From Alphaproteobacteria bacterium (GTDB lineage Bacteria > Pseudomonadota > Alphaproteobacteria > Micavibrionales > UBA2020): DNA of 64,000 nt. The stretch covers positions 124,001 to 188,000 of the forward strand of contig JAICWS010000003.1 of assembly GCA_025934695.1 (NCBI GenBank), in the 5' to 3' direction. Of the stretch, positions 34,481 through 43,419 are shown piece by piece; the stretch's first letter is position 1, and every line of letters starts with the position of its first letter. Below the pieces are notes generated by a model. It had not been told where the DNA came from, made no database searches, and saw nothing but the letters and a program-made list of their open reading frames with translations. The position numbers were made by a program, and so were the translations under genes.

Positions 34481-35064
34481 GCGCTGAAATCCGCCTGTTT
34501 CGCGATCGCTTTCTTCAATATCCGCCGGTATTCCGCGCGCGGGATTTCCAGCACACCGAATTGTTTCAGGTGATCGTTCACATATTGCGTGTCGAACAGT
34601 TCGAAGCCGCGCCGCCACAGCCGCGCGACGAGATAGACGAGCGCGATCTTGCTGGCGTCGGTGCGCACCGAGAACATGCTTTCCCCGAAAAAGGCTGCGC
34701 CGATGGAAATACCGTAGACCCCGCCCGCCAGCACGCGCCCGTCCCAGGCCTCGACACTGTGCGCATGGCCTTTTTTGTGCAGGGCGGTATAGAGCGCGAT
34801 GATGTCGTCGTTGATCCATGTCGTGTCCCGCACGTCGGCGCAGTTGCGGATGACGCGCTCGAAATCCGTATCGAAAGTGATGCGGTAGGGCTTTTTCAGG
34901 ATAGTGCGGATCAGCCGCTTGGGCACATGCAGGCCCGCGATGGGCAGGATGCCGCGAAAGGCGGGATCGTACCATTCGATCTCGGCCGCGCGCCGGTCCG
35001 CCGCCATCGGGAAGATCCCGACGCGATAGGCGTCCAGCAGCAGTTCCGGCGTCACTTTGGGCAT
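34135..35064 (-). CDS. aat: Leucyl/phenylalanyl-tRNA-protein transferase, with antisense-overlap tail
   Basis: Aat adds Leu or Phe to N-terminal Lys or Arg of proteins, marking them for ClpS/ClpAP. The core at residues 1-195 is typical: LLLDAYRVGIFPMA, EIEWYDPAFRGILPI, VIRNCADVRDTTWINDDI, HSVEAWDGRVLAGGVYGISI, AFFGESMFS and FDTQYVNDHLKQFG. The family usually ends soon after this, but the frame continues for about 114 Ser/Ala/Gly-rich residues that lie entirely antisense to the DUF2155 gene. The tail may be a consequence of stop-codon loss. It follows a GNAT gene by 7 bases. Confidence 0.9.
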   Translation of the reverse strand: MPKVTPELLLDAYRVGIFPMAADRRAAEIEWYDPAFRGILPIAGLHVPKRLIRTILKKPYRITFDTDFERVIRNCADVRDTTWINDDIIALYTALHKKGHAHSVEAWDGRVLAGGVYGISIGAAFFGESMFSVRTDASKIALVYLVARLWRRGFELFDTQYVNDHLKQFGVLEIPRAEYRRILKKAIAKQADFSAQSPPEGKSSPPLSLPSSKEPGSLSSGGTAGLAGLDLSDGVEEGAGAGAAGAASLAGFEAAGTSVAGADLAGAAPSTNPMSSALPVSGCASGAVSDENCSDLDVGAFLHCITQTS

Positions 35065-35071
35065 GGCGGCA

Positions 35072-35581
35072 TCACAAGGGCTTGGTCAGCTTCAGCGTCA
35101 GCATATCGTCCACCGGGCGCATCTCGCCGGGCGCGACGGGCGCTTCGTCATGCATGACGCCCGCGCCGTCGGGAACATATCCCTTGCGCACATACAGCCG
35201 CTGCGCCGCGCCGAAGGCGGCATGCAGCCCCACGCTGATCCCGATTTCCGTGGCGCCTTTTTGCCGCGCCTCGGCTTCGCAGGCCTCGACAAGCTTTGCG
35301 CCCAAGCCCTGCCGCCGCGCGGCGGGCACGACGTTGAGGTCCTGCAATTCGGGAATGTTGAGCCTGCGAAACGGCAGGTAAAGCGGGTTCCAGACGAGCT
35401 GCGCATAGCCGATGCCGCGATCCCCCTCCTCGGCCAGGAACAGCGCGCGCCGGCCGTCCTTCTGCTCGGACAGGCACCGTTCGAAATAGTTTTCCTCGTG
35501 ATGCGCCTTCATGTCGCGGGCAATGCCGTAAAGAGCTTGAAGATCGCCGTCGTGGGCCTTGCGTATCTGCATTTTTGCCAT
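35072..35581 (-). CDS. GNAT acetyltransferase
   Basis: The 169-residue product has a compact GNAT fold: MQIRKAHDGDLQALYGIAR, GIGYAQLVWNPLYLP, LNVVPAARRQGLGAKLVEAC (acetyl-CoA pyrophosphate loop) and RLYVRKGYVPDG. The in-frame ATG at 35602 abuts a -10 box, so the ATG at 35581 is preferred, though no good ribosome binding site is seen for either. It precedes aat by 7 bases on the same strand. The substrate is unknown. Confidence 0.85.
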   Translation of the reverse strand: MAKMQIRKAHDGDLQALYGIARDMKAHHEENYFERCLSEQKDGRRALFLAEEGDRGIGYAQLVWNPLYLPFRRLNIPELQDLNVVPAARRQGLGAKLVEACEAEARQKGATEIGISVGLHAAFGAAQRLYVRKGYVPDGAGVMHDEAPVAPGEMRPVDDMLTLKLTKPL

Positions 35582-35602
35582 AAAAGAAAAGGAGTTACCC
35601 AT

Positions 35603-35631
35603 ATTTTAGCGCGCCAGGAGCGGCGAACCAA
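35603..35631 (-). promoter_or_regulatory. Candidate promoter of GNAT-aat unit
   Basis: On the minus strand TTGGTT (35631-35626), 17 bases, TAAAAT (35608-35603). Transcription would start inside the longest ORF, supporting a start at 35581. Confidence 0.5.
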
Positions 35632-35704
35632 TGTTTTTCCGCAAACAATCCGCTGGCCGGATTTTATATTGCTTTCCCTTAAGTCCGCAGCCAAGATCGG
35701 GACG

Positions 35705-36205
35705 ATGAGCAAACATCCGTTCAGTTTCGTCACGGCGCTACTCATCCTGCTGCTGATCGCGGCAGGGATGAACTATATATTCGTCATGCACGCCTATAAC
35801 AGCTCCGTCACCGCGCTGAAACCGCCGGAGACGAAGGCTCCGCCCGCGTCGGTCGCGGCGGCCGAAAAGCAGGCGAAGGAAAAGCCTGCGGTCATCGTGC
35901 GCGCCATCATCCCCCAATGGTACGGAGATGTGCGGCTGGAACAAACGGCGCAGGGCTATGATCTGGTCGTCAGCGCCTTCGAAAATCCGGCAAAGAGCGG
36001 CAATCCCTACGTGACCGCCGAAAGCGTGGAAGCGGATATCGGCCGCCAGGGATCTTCCGACCAGCAAAAGCTGTCCTTCACCAAGGCCGGCGGCGATTTC
36101 ATGGCGCATGTCGGGGCCCTGCCGCGCGGGACGTGGGAAGCGCGCATCCGCATTCACCGCGGACTGCAGACGCTGGAATTCGCCGAAAAATTCGACCTGA
36201 AATAG
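35705..36205 (+). CDS. Membrane-anchored FixH-like protein
   Basis: The 166-residue protein has one N-terminal membrane helix (FVTALLILLLIAAGMNYIFV), an Ala/Lys/Pro linker and a beta-rich periplasmic domain ending LPRGTWEARIRIHRG. The layout and the final motif recall FixH, which helps assemble cbb3 oxidase with the copper ATPase FixI, but the match is weak and no fix or cco gene is near. The ATG at 35705 follows GATCGGGACG; the frame is open further upstream, but that part is antisense to the acetyltransferase gene. Confidence 0.6.
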   Translation: MSKHPFSFVTALLILLLIAAGMNYIFVMHAYNSSVTALKPPETKAPPASVAAAEKQAKEKPAVIVRAIIPQWYGDVRLEQTAQGYDLVVSAFENPAKSGNPYVTAESVEADIGRQGSSDQQKLSFTKAGGDFMAHVGALPRGTWEARIRIHRGLQTLEFAEKFDLK

Positions 36206-36206
36206 G

Positions 36207-36719
36207 CTAATTCAGCTTCAGCTCGTAACAGAACTCGGTTTCCTTCTGGTTACCGGGCCAGAGGATTTCCCTGGCATGGGTGAAGGTGAAGCCCCAGCGC
36301 TGGTTCGCCTTCTTCGAAATGGCGTTGCTTTTGCGGTGCGACACGGTGACGCGCTTTACGCCCGGGCGGGCCTTGGCCCAGTTAAGACGCGCCTCGTACA
36401 TCCGGCGCGCGAGGCCTTTGCCGCGCCAGGCGGGCTCGAGCCAGGAACCCCAGAGATTGGCGGTCTGGCCGCTGGCGTCTTCCTTGTCGATGACGATGCC
36501 GGTCATGCCGATGACGTCGCCGTGGCGGAAGACTCCGAAGACGGCGCTATTCGCATCCAGCAGATGCGCCTGGTAATGCTCGTCCGGCTTTGCCTTCGCG
36601 TCGTCATAGCTTTCGCAGAAAAATTTCGGGTCGGTTTCCAGCGCCTTGAGGCGCACGGCCCTGTAGACGTGCCATTCGTCGGGCTTGAACGGCCTGATCT
36701 CAATGCCCTCGATCTCCAT
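36207..36719 (-). CDS. GNAT acetyltransferase
   Basis: The 170-residue product starts MEIEGIEIRPFKPDEWHVYR and shows the GNAT core: FGVFRHGDVIGMTGIVID, GSWLEPAWRGKGLARRMYEA with the acetyl-CoA loop, RVTVSHRKSNAISKKANQRWGF. The ATG at 36719 lies one base after the stop of the old yellow enzyme gene, so the two are coupled. The substrate is unknown. The end lies just past the convergent FixH-like gene. Confidence 0.86.
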   Translation of the reverse strand: MEIEGIEIRPFKPDEWHVYRAVRLKALETDPKFFCESYDDAKAKPDEHYQAHLLDANSAVFGVFRHGDVIGMTGIVIDKEDASGQTANLWGSWLEPAWRGKGLARRMYEARLNWAKARPGVKRVTVSHRKSNAISKKANQRWGFTFTHAREILWPGNQKETEFCYELKLN

Positions 36720-36720
36720 G

Positions 36721-37827
36721 TCACACCGCCTTTTTCCGGGGCTGCGCGAATTTATTGGCTTCGTAGCCGCGTAAATACTGGGGAGGAATATCGGGTTCCG
36801 CGCCGAGTTCGATCGCCGCATGAATGGGCCAATAAGCGTCGCGCAGCATGGCGCGCGCGATGAAAACCATATCCGCCTCGCCCTTTGCGACGATATCGTT
36901 GGCTTGGCGCGCCTCGGTGATCATGCCGACGGCGGCGGTCGCGATGCCTGCCTTGTCGCGGATTTCCTTCGCGAAAGGCACCTGGAAGCCGGGGCCGAAC
37001 GGCACTTTCGCATCCGCCGTGACGAAGCCCGAGGAACAGTCGATGAAATCGACGCCCTCTTTTTTAAGCTGCGCGGACAACCGTGTCGTATCGGCGATGG
37101 TCAGGCCGCCTTCGGCCCAGTCGGTGCAGGACAGGCGGGTGCCGAGCACGATGTCCTTCGGCACATCGGCGCGGATCTCGCGCGCGATCGACAAGAGCAG
37201 GCGGAAGCGGTTTTCCTCCGATCCGCCATATTCGTCGTTGCGTTTATTGCTTAACGGCGACAGGAATTCGTGCAGCAGATATCCATGCGCGCCGTGCAAC
37301 TCGATCACCTGGAAGCCCGCCTTGACCGCGCGCTTCGCGCCCGCCACGAAAGCGTCTTTCACGCGCAGCACCTCGTCTTTCGACAGCTCGTGCGGCGGCG
37401 CGTGTTCGGGCAGGAACGGGATCGGCGACGGGGCGGAGACGGTCCAGCCGCCCTCGCCCGGCAGAAGGCGCTTTCCGCCTTCCCAGGGACGGCTCATGCT
37501 GGCCTTGCGCCCCGCGTGCGCGATCTGGATGCCGATCGCGGCGCCCTGTTCCTTCACGAAAGCGGTGATGCGTTTCAGCGGTTCGACATGCGCATCGTCC
37601 CAGATGCCGTTGCAGCCTTCCGTAATGCGGCCGTCGGGCGCGACATCAGTCATTTCCATGATGATGAGGCCGGCGCCGCCCGCGGCGCGCGAGCCTAGGT
37701 GCACGAGATGCCAGTCGGTCGCGAAACCGTCTTTCGACGAATACTGGCACATCGGCGAAACGCCGACGCGGTTGCGCAGCGTGAGGTCACGCAGCTTTAT
37801 CGGGGTGAAGAGAGGAACTGCCGTCAT
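36721..37827 (-). CDS. NADH:flavin oxidoreductase, old yellow enzyme (YqjM-like)
   Basis: This 368-residue FMN enzyme reduces activated C=C bonds with NAD(P)H. It carries the marks of the YqjM class: VGVSPMCQYSS with the redox-tuning Cys, IQIAHAGRKAS, VIELHGAHGYLLHEFLSPLSN with the substrate-binding His pair, and GLTIADTTRLSAQ. AAAGGG lies 10 bases before the ATG at 37827. Its 5' end overlaps the P-loop protein gene by 41 bases on the same strand. Its natural substrate is unknown. Confidence 0.93.
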   Translation of the reverse strand: MTAVPLFTPIKLRDLTLRNRVGVSPMCQYSSKDGFATDWHLVHLGSRAAGGAGLIIMEMTDVAPDGRITEGCNGIWDDAHVEPLKRITAFVKEQGAAIGIQIAHAGRKASMSRPWEGGKRLLPGEGGWTVSAPSPIPFLPEHAPPHELSKDEVLRVKDAFVAGAKRAVKAGFQVIELHGAHGYLLHEFLSPLSNKRNDEYGGSEENRFRLLLSIAREIRADVPKDIVLGTRLSCTDWAEGGLTIADTTRLSAQLKKEGVDFIDCSSGFVTADAKVPFGPGFQVPFAKEIRDKAGIATAAVGMITEARQANDIVAKGEADMVFIARAMLRDAYWPIHAAIELGAEPDIPPQYLRGYEANKFAQPRKKAV

Positions 37828-38371
37828 GATTGTCAAACCCTTTGCCTGCCGCGAGCTGTTGCAGCCATTCCTCGGCGGCCCGAGGCGACCGCAGACGGAT
37901 ATAGGCGATATTAGGCGAATTTCCATTCGCGTCAAACAGGGTGCCATACTCGCGCCTGCGCTTCCGGAAAGTCTTCAGAAGCCAAAGCATGATGCTTTCT
38001 TTTGAAAAGAACTGCCGCCAGCTTTCGATATTGCCGTTGCAGATCGGATTCTTGTCGATAGCGCGCAGGACCGAGCGGCGCAGGAGCTGCCAGAAGATGC
38101 GCGGGAAGGGGTAATCGAGCCAGATAAAGGCGTCGGCCTTGGGCCAGATCGCCTCCCGCACCTTGGAGTAATTTCCGATAATGACCCATTGCGGGTGAGA
38201 CGCGGCATCCTTGGCACGGGAAAAGAATTCCTCGGTCGGGCGCATGGTCCAGCCGGGCAGCCAGTTCAGGTCGTCGAGATCGGTCGCCGGATAGCCAAGC
38301 TTTGCTGCGAGCTTGCGCCCGAAAGTCGTCTTGCCGGCGCCGGTGCATCCCAGAATCACGATACGTTGCAT
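37787..38371 (-). CDS. P-loop kinase-like protein (adenylate kinase / FlaR type)
   Basis: From ATG 38371, behind GGGGAAG, the 194-residue product starts MQRIVILGCTGAGKTTFGRK, a clean Walker A at the extreme N-terminus. DLDDLNWLPGWTMRP and WVIIGNYSKVREAIWPKAD, DAFIWLDYP follow, as in the FlaR / topology-modulation-like group of small nucleotide kinases. The upstream frame to 38683 is antisense to the MFS gene and is not used. The substrate is unknown. Confidence 0.82.
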   Translation of the reverse strand: MQRIVILGCTGAGKTTFGRKLAAKLGYPATDLDDLNWLPGWTMRPTEEFFSRAKDAASHPQWVIIGNYSKVREAIWPKADAFIWLDYPFPRIFWQLLRRSVLRAIDKNPICNGNIESWRQFFSKESIMLWLLKTFRKRRREYGTLFDANGNSPNIAYIRLRSPRAAEEWLQQLAAGKGFDNHDGSSSLHPDKAA

Positions 38372-38462
38372 GGCTTCCCCCGCTTTCAGGGAAATGAGTA
38401 TAGCCTTTTCATATGCGTGGAAAAAGCCTAGCATGGCCACATCACCAACAAGGGGGCTTTCA

Positions 38463-39644
38463 ATGCTTAAAAACATGCCCAAAGGCGTGATTGCGCTGGG
38501 TTTCGTCAGCCTGTTCATGGATGTTTCTTCCGAGATGATCCACAGCCTTTTGCCCCTGTTCATGATCAAGACGCTGGGCGTCACGGCCTTGGCGGTCGGG
38601 ATCCTGGAAGGCATCGCGGAATCGACCGCGGCCATCGTCAAGATTTTCTCGGGCGCTTTTTCCGACTGGATTGGCAAGCGCAAGCCGCTGTTGCTGCTGG
38701 GCTATGGCCTTTCGACCCTGACCAAACCCTTGTTCCCGCTCGCCAACAGTTTCGGCACCGTGTTGTTCGCGCGTTTCGCCGACCGCGTCGGCAAGGGCAT
38801 CCGCGTCGCCCCGCGCGACGCCTTCGTGGCCGACGTGACGCCGCAGGAGCAGCGCGGCGCGGCTTATGGTTTGCGCCAGACGATGGATACGGTCGGCGCC
38901 TTCACCGGTCCCACGCTCGCCATTCTGCTCATGCTGTGGACGGCCAATAATTTCCAGACCGTGTTCTGGTTCGCGGTCATCCCCGCGATCATCGTCGTCG
39001 CCATCATCGCCTTCGCGATCCATGAGCCCGCGGCGAAGGAAAGCGGCAGGAAGCCCTTCCCCTTGAAATCGGCGCAGCTGAAGATGCTGCCCTCGGCTTT
39101 CTGGTGGGTGTCGATCTTCAGCGCGGCGCTGACGCTGGCGCGTTTTTCCGAAGCCTTCCTGATCTTGCGCGGCGACACGGTGCATCTCGATCCCGCCTTC
39201 GCGCCCGCCATCCTGATCGTCATGAATATCGTCTATGCCGCCGCCGCCTGGCCGGCGGGCATACTGTCCGACCGCATCGGCAAGAACGGGCTGTTGGCGG
39301 CGGGCATCGTCGTCCTCGTGCTGGCCGACGGTGTGCTGGCGCTCAGCGGCAGCGTGCCCCTGCTCTTCGCGGGTTGCGCGCTGTGGGGGCTGCACATGGG
39401 CCTGACGCAGGGGCTGCTGACCGCTTTCGTGGCCGACCAGGCGCCATCGGACCTGCGCGGCACGGCCTTTGGCATGTATAACCTCTTGACCGGCATCGCC
39501 CTGCTGCTGGCCAGCGGCATCGCGGGCTGGCTGTGGAAGGATTACGGCCCCGCCATGACATTCGAGGCGGGCGCGGTATTTTCGCTGATCTCGCTGGCCG
39601 GTTTCGCCGCGTTGCAGCCGCGGCTGAAAAGCAAGCTCGCGTGA
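38463..39644 (+). CDS. MFS transporter
   Basis: The 393-residue protein has about twelve hydrophobic helices. The first reads GVIALGFVSLFMDVSSEMI, the loop 2-3 motif is GAFSDWIGKRKPLLLLGYGL, and loop 4-5 has RFADRVGKGIRVAPRDAFVAD, typical of an MFS subgroup with this RVGKGIR signature. It would export or import a small solute across the inner membrane; substrate unknown. AAGGGGG precedes ATG 38463. The following gene starts in a GTGA overlap, suggesting a functional link. Confidence 0.9.
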   Translation: MLKNMPKGVIALGFVSLFMDVSSEMIHSLLPLFMIKTLGVTALAVGILEGIAESTAAIVKIFSGAFSDWIGKRKPLLLLGYGLSTLTKPLFPLANSFGTVLFARFADRVGKGIRVAPRDAFVADVTPQEQRGAAYGLRQTMDTVGAFTGPTLAILLMLWTANNFQTVFWFAVIPAIIVVAIIAFAIHEPAAKESGRKPFPLKSAQLKMLPSAFWWVSIFSAALTLARFSEAFLILRGDTVHLDPAFAPAILIVMNIVYAAAAWPAGILSDRIGKNGLLAAGIVVLVLADGVLALSGSVPLLFAGCALWGLHMGLTQGLLTAFVADQAPSDLRGTAFGMYNLLTGIALLLASGIAGWLWKDYGPAMTFEAGAVFSLISLAGFAALQPRLKSKLA

Positions 39645-40120
39645 CGCCCGAAACCGCGCAGGCCTGGGAAGTCGCCAGTTATATCGTCACCGTCATCGGC
39701 TTCCCGGGCGCCATCGCGATGTATGCGATCGAGAATTACAAAGAGCGCCGGATCGAGAACGAGGAGCTGTACCAGAAATTGGCCGAGGAATACGCCAAGT
39801 TCGCGAACCTGCTGATCCGGAACGCCGACCTGCAGCTGATGACCGGCAACGTGCCCGACAGCCTCCTGTCGCCCGAGCAGAAGGAGCGTAAGAAAATCAT
39901 CTTCGACATGCTTGTGGCCCTTTTCGAGCGCGCCTACATCCTCGTCTACGAAGAAAAGATGGACAAGCAGACAAAACGCCTGTGGGCGACCTGGGAGGAT
40001 TACATCAAGTTCTGGTGCCGCCGCACCGACTTCCGCGAGGAACTGCCCGGGCTGCTGGTCGGCGAAGACCCGGATTTTTCGGGCTATATCCGCAAGGTAG
40101 CGGGTATCGCCCAAAAGTAG
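39641..40120 (+). CDS. Hypothetical protein coupled to MFS transporter
   Basis: The 159-residue product begins with GTG in the 4-base overlap with the MFS gene. It has one hydrophobic N-terminal segment (VASYIVTVIGFPGAIAMYAI), then a long charged helical part (YKERRIENEELYQKLAEEYA) and a Trp/Arg-rich end. This layout fits a single-pass membrane protein with a cytoplasmic helical domain. No family was recognised, but the overlap suggests that it works with the transporter. Confidence 0.8.
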   Translation: MTPETAQAWEVASYIVTVIGFPGAIAMYAIENYKERRIENEELYQKLAEEYAKFANLLIRNADLQLMTGNVPDSLLSPEQKERKKIIFDMLVALFERAYILVYEEKMDKQTKRLWATWEDYIKFWCRRTDFREELPGLLVGEDPDFSGYIRKVAGIAQK

Positions 40121-40182
40121 GCTGGTAAACCCCGGCGTTCCAGCGCATGATTTATCGAGTTTTTCATTAGAGGGAATTTGAC

Positions 40183-40593
40183 ATGTCCGTTCTTTACACA
40201 TCGCACGCAACCGTCACCGGCGGCCGCGAAGGCAAGGCCGAGACCGACGACAAGAAGCTTTCCGTCACCCTGAGCAAGCCGGGCGGGCCCGGCACCAACC
40301 CCGAGCAGCTGTTCGCGGTCGGCTATGCCGCCTGCTTCGGCGGCGCGGTAGGCTTCGTCGCGGGACAGAAGAAGCTGAATACGGGCGAAGTCAGCATCAA
40401 GTCGGAAGTCACGCTGAACCAGGGCGACGGCGGATTTTTCATCGGCGCGACACTGAACGTGACGGTGCCGTCCTTAGGCGAGAAAGACGCCATCGACCTC
40501 GTGCGCGAGGCCGACAAGGTCTGCCCCTACTCCAAGGCCCTGCGCGGCAACGTCAAGGTCATGCTGACCGCCAACGGCAAGCCCATCAACTAA
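40183..40593 (+). CDS. ohr: Organic hydroperoxide resistance protein, Ohr subfamily
   Basis: This 136-residue cytosolic thiol peroxidase reduces organic peroxides. Start MSVLYTSHATVTGGREGKAE, the first catalytic Cys51 in GYAACFGGAV and the second, Cys114, in KVCPYSKALRGN identify the Ohr rather than the OsmC branch. The ribosome binding site is GAGGGAA. It is often controlled by the MarR-type OhrR, but no such gene is adjacent. Confidence 0.94.
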   Translation: MSVLYTSHATVTGGREGKAETDDKKLSVTLSKPGGPGTNPEQLFAVGYAACFGGAVGFVAGQKKLNTGEVSIKSEVTLNQGDGGFFIGATLNVTVPSLGEKDAIDLVREADKVCPYSKALRGNVKVMLTANGKPIN

Positions 40594-40603
40594 AGGACAT
40601 CGT

Positions 40604-41143
40604 ATGAAGACGCTTCTCGTGGCGCTGGCCTTCGCGCTCTTCTCCCTCCCCGCGCTGGCGGCGGACCAGAAACCCGCGATGCCAAAACCGCCGGAGGTGG
40701 CCGCCTACGTCAAGTCGGACGCGCCCTATGGCGCGGGCACGCTGAAAAAATTCTTCATGCGGGTTTACGACATCGCACTCTGGACCGACGCGAAACGCTG
40801 GTCGATGGGCTCGGCCTTCGCGCTGACCATCCGTTACAATATGAACTTCACGGTCAAGGAACTGGTCGACCGTACCTTCGTCGAGCTGCAGCGGCAGGGC
40901 CCCTTGAGCCCCGAGGACAAGCAGGGCTATTACGCGAAGCTGACGGCGCTCTATCATGACGTGCATCCGGGCGATATCATTTCCGCCGTCTATGTGCCGA
41001 AGAAAGGCGCTATTTTTTACTACGACGGCCAGAAACGCGGCACCTTGGTGAACACCGAGTTCGCCCAGCGTTTCTTCAATATCTGGCTGGGGCACGCGAC
41101 GTCGGAGCCGGCCCTGCGCGAGCGGTTGCTGGCGGGGAAATAG
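40604..41143 (+). CDS. Chalcone isomerase-like secreted protein
   Basis: The 179-residue protein has a signal peptide (LLVALAFALFSLPALAA) and a domain that fits the bacterial chalcone isomerase-like family: GAGTLKKFFMRVYDIALWTD and then FTVKELVDRTFVELQRQG, FNIWLGHATSEPALRERLL at the end. Bacterial members are periplasmic and of unknown role; they may bind lipids. It follows ohr by 10 bases. Confidence 0.82.
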   Translation: MKTLLVALAFALFSLPALAADQKPAMPKPPEVAAYVKSDAPYGAGTLKKFFMRVYDIALWTDAKRWSMGSAFALTIRYNMNFTVKELVDRTFVELQRQGPLSPEDKQGYYAKLTALYHDVHPGDIISAVYVPKKGAIFYYDGQKRGTLVNTEFAQRFFNIWLGHATSEPALRERLLAGK

Positions 41144-41173
41144 GCTCTCCGGCCGCAGAAAATATCAAAAAAA

Positions 41174-41198
41174 ACGGCGGGAATTGGCTTCCCGCCGT
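41174..41198 (-). terminator. Terminator of bdhA
   Basis: ACGGCGGGAA (41174-41183), TTGGC, TTCCCGCCGT (41189-41198). On the minus strand a run of eight T follows, so it is a strong intrinsic terminator there; in the plus direction the tract is weak. Confidence 0.85.
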
Positions 41199-41217
41199 CT
41201 TGGTCTTCAGAAGCAGT

Positions 41218-42000
41218 TTACTGCATGAACCAGCCGTGGCTCACCACCAGCGACTGGCCGGTCAGCGCGTTGGTTTCGAAGGCGGCGAAGAAGAGCGCGA
41301 CTTCGGCCACGTCTTCGACGGTCGTGAACTGGCCATCGGCGGTTTCTTTCAGCATCACGTTCTTGATGACGTCAGCTTCGGAAATGCCGAGCGCTTTGGC
41401 CTGCTCGGGAATCTGCTTGTCGACGAGCGGCGTGCGCACGAAACCGGGGCAGATGACATTGCAGCGTACATTGTGCTCGGCGCCTTCCTTGGCCACGACC
41501 TTGGCGAGGCCTTCGAGCCCGTGCTTGGCCGCGACATAGGGCGCCTTCAGCTTGGAGGCTTCTTTTGAATGCACGGATCCCATATAGATGATGCTGCCGC
41601 CGCGGCCCTGCTTGTACATATATTTCAGGCAGGCACGCGTCGTCAGGAACGCGCCGTCGAGGTGGATGGAGATGAGCTGCTTCCACTTGCCGAAATCGAA
41701 CTGGTCAACGGGCGCGACGGTCTGGATGCCGGCATTCGACACCAGGATGTCGATGCCGCCAAAGTTCTGCGCGACCGCGTCGATGCCCTTGTTGACCTGG
41801 TCTTCGTTCGAGACGTCCATCGCGACGCCCATGCAGAGCTTGCCGGTGTTGTCGAGCTCCTTCACGGCGGCGTTGGCGGCGTCGAGGTTCAGGTCCGCGA
41901 TCGCGACCTTCGCGCCTTCGCGCAGGTAGGTGCGGGCGATTTCCTTGCCGATGCCGGAAGCGGCCCCGGTCACGACGGCGACTTTATTTTGCAGGCGCAT
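41218..42000 (-). CDS. bdhA: 3-hydroxybutyrate dehydrogenase
   Basis: This 260-residue SDR enzyme oxidises D-3-hydroxybutyrate to acetoacetate with NAD, in polyhydroxybutyrate and ketone use. The cofactor motif is [14 protein letters not shown], the structural motif NAG in [11 protein letters not shown] and the catalytic Ser-Tyr-Lys in [21 protein letters not shown]. The specific motif [17 protein letters not shown] and the C-terminal [14 protein letters not shown] fit BdhA. The ribosome binding site is AAGGGAGA. The upstream gene is a patatin 30 bases away, a common alphaproteobacterial pair. Confidence 0.93.
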   Translation of the reverse strand: MRLQNKVAVVTGAASGIGKEIARTYLREGAKVAIADLNLDAANAAVKELDNTGKLCMGVAMDVSNEDQVNKGIDAVAQNFGGIDILVSNAGIQTVAPVDQFDFGKWKQLISIHLDGAFLTTRACLKYMYKQGRGGSIIYMGSVHSKEASKLKAPYVAAKHGLEGLAKVVAKEGAEHNVRCNVICPGFVRTPLVDKQIPEQAKALGISEADVIKNVMLKETADGQFTTVEDVAEVALFFAAFETNALTGQSLVVSHGWFMQ

Positions 42001-42030
42001 ATGATGTCTCCCTTGTTTGGATAAAAAAAG

Positions 42031-43215
42031 TTATTCCTCGGCCACGTCGTAGACGTTGATGCCTTCGGCGCAGGTGGGGCGGCGCAGGACCTCGCCATGG
42101 CGCAGCGTGCGCACGGTGTCGTGATAGCCAGAGCGCCAGTGTTCTTCCATCGTCAGGCGCGAGAACTCGAAATCCTTCGAGAAACCTTCGTAGCGATGCG
42201 CGCGGTAGATGAGATGCACGAGGTTGTAGACGTTGAAGTCCGACGCGTCGTGCAGCAGCTTCGCTTCGGGCGTCTCCTTGAGGTTCTCGGGCAGCTTTTC
42301 GTAGAGGCTGGCGAAATTATGGCGCAGGCGCTGCGCGTGGCGGAATTTCTCGGTCACCGCGCGGGTGCGGCTGGAATACTGGATTTCCTTCTGCCGCGTC
42401 ATGACGCCCACCATGTCCTTGGGGAAGCTGCCGCGCGCGTTCCACAGGTCGACCTGGAAGATCAGCGTGTCGCGCTCCGCCTCGTCCATCACCCACTGCA
42501 GTGGCGTGTTGGAGATAAGGCCGCCGTCCCAATACTGCTGGCCCTCGATCTCGACCGCCGGCAGCGCGGGCGGCAGCGCGCCCGAGGCCATGACGTGCTC
42601 GGGCCCGATTTTCTGCTTGATGGAATCGAAAACGGTGAAGTTGCCGGTACGCACGTTGACGGCGCTCGTCGTGTAGCGGATGCCGTCGGTATTGAGCACG
42701 TCGAAATCGATGAATTTCAGCAGCGTCTTGCGCAAACCCGCCGTGTCGTAATAGCTGGTCGCGGCCTGGCTGCCGGGCGGAAAGAACCAGGGTGGCAGCA
42801 TATGCGGCGTGAAGAAACCGGGCACGCCCGCCACCATCGAGGTCGCGGCGCTCATTTGATTCCAGTAAGTGTGGACGGCCTCGCCGCCCTGCTTGATGAA
42901 GGGCGCGAAGGCGCTCCATTCGTTCCAGAGCGGATTGGTCGTGATCTGCTCCCAGAACCCTTTGAGTTTCGGCACCCGATTCTCCGGCCGGTTGCCCGCG
43001 ATGATCGCGCCGTTGATGGCGCCTATGGAAATGCCGCCGATCCAGTTGGGCGCGATGTCCGCCTCGGACAGCGCCTCGTAAACGCCCGCCTGGTACGCAC
43101 CGAGCGCGCCGCCGCCCTGCAGCAGCAGCGCGATGTCTTCGAAGTCGCTGGCATTTTTGGTGGCCTGCGTTTTTTCCTTGGCGCCGGGTTTCAGGCTGGC
43201 GGAAGAGGCATCCAT
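42031..43215 (-). CDS. Patatin-like phospholipase family protein
   Basis: The 394-residue protein has a patatin domain with the oxyanion hole LLLQGGGALGAYQAGVYEAL, the nucleophile elbow GISIGAI and the catalytic Asp in YWDGGLISNTPLQWV. The C-terminal part (about 290-394) fits the DUF3734 extension found in members near PHB genes. It would hydrolyse lipid esters; involvement in PHB granule metabolism is inferred from bdhA next door. ATG 43215 is preceded by AAGGAGA, and the frame open to 43257 is not used. Confidence 0.9.
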   Translation of the reverse strand: MDASSASLKPGAKEKTQATKNASDFEDIALLLQGGGALGAYQAGVYEALSEADIAPNWIGGISIGAINGAIIAGNRPENRVPKLKGFWEQITTNPLWNEWSAFAPFIKQGGEAVHTYWNQMSAATSMVAGVPGFFTPHMLPPWFFPPGSQAATSYYDTAGLRKTLLKFIDFDVLNTDGIRYTTSAVNVRTGNFTVFDSIKQKIGPEHVMASGALPPALPAVEIEGQQYWDGGLISNTPLQWVMDEAERDTLIFQVDLWNARGSFPKDMVGVMTRQKEIQYSSRTRAVTEKFRHAQRLRHNFASLYEKLPENLKETPEAKLLHDASDFNVYNLVHLIYRAHRYEGFSKDFEFSRLTMEEHWRSGYHDTVRTLRHGEVLRRPTCAEGINVYDVAEE

Positions 43216-43419
43216 GGGCGTCTCCTTTTTCCGGTAAATGCTGGGCGAGCCGATCAACGCGTCATGTCATAAAGACGCGCCTGCCCCGTGCTTTGGTTTT
43301 TATTTCGAAAAACGCGCCACCCTCTAACGTCGCGCCTGAATACGCTAGCCGAGGGTGTGGGGCCTGTCAAATGAGTTGGGCGCTCCTCTCCTCCTCTTCG
43401 GGTGAGGAGAAGAAGAATA

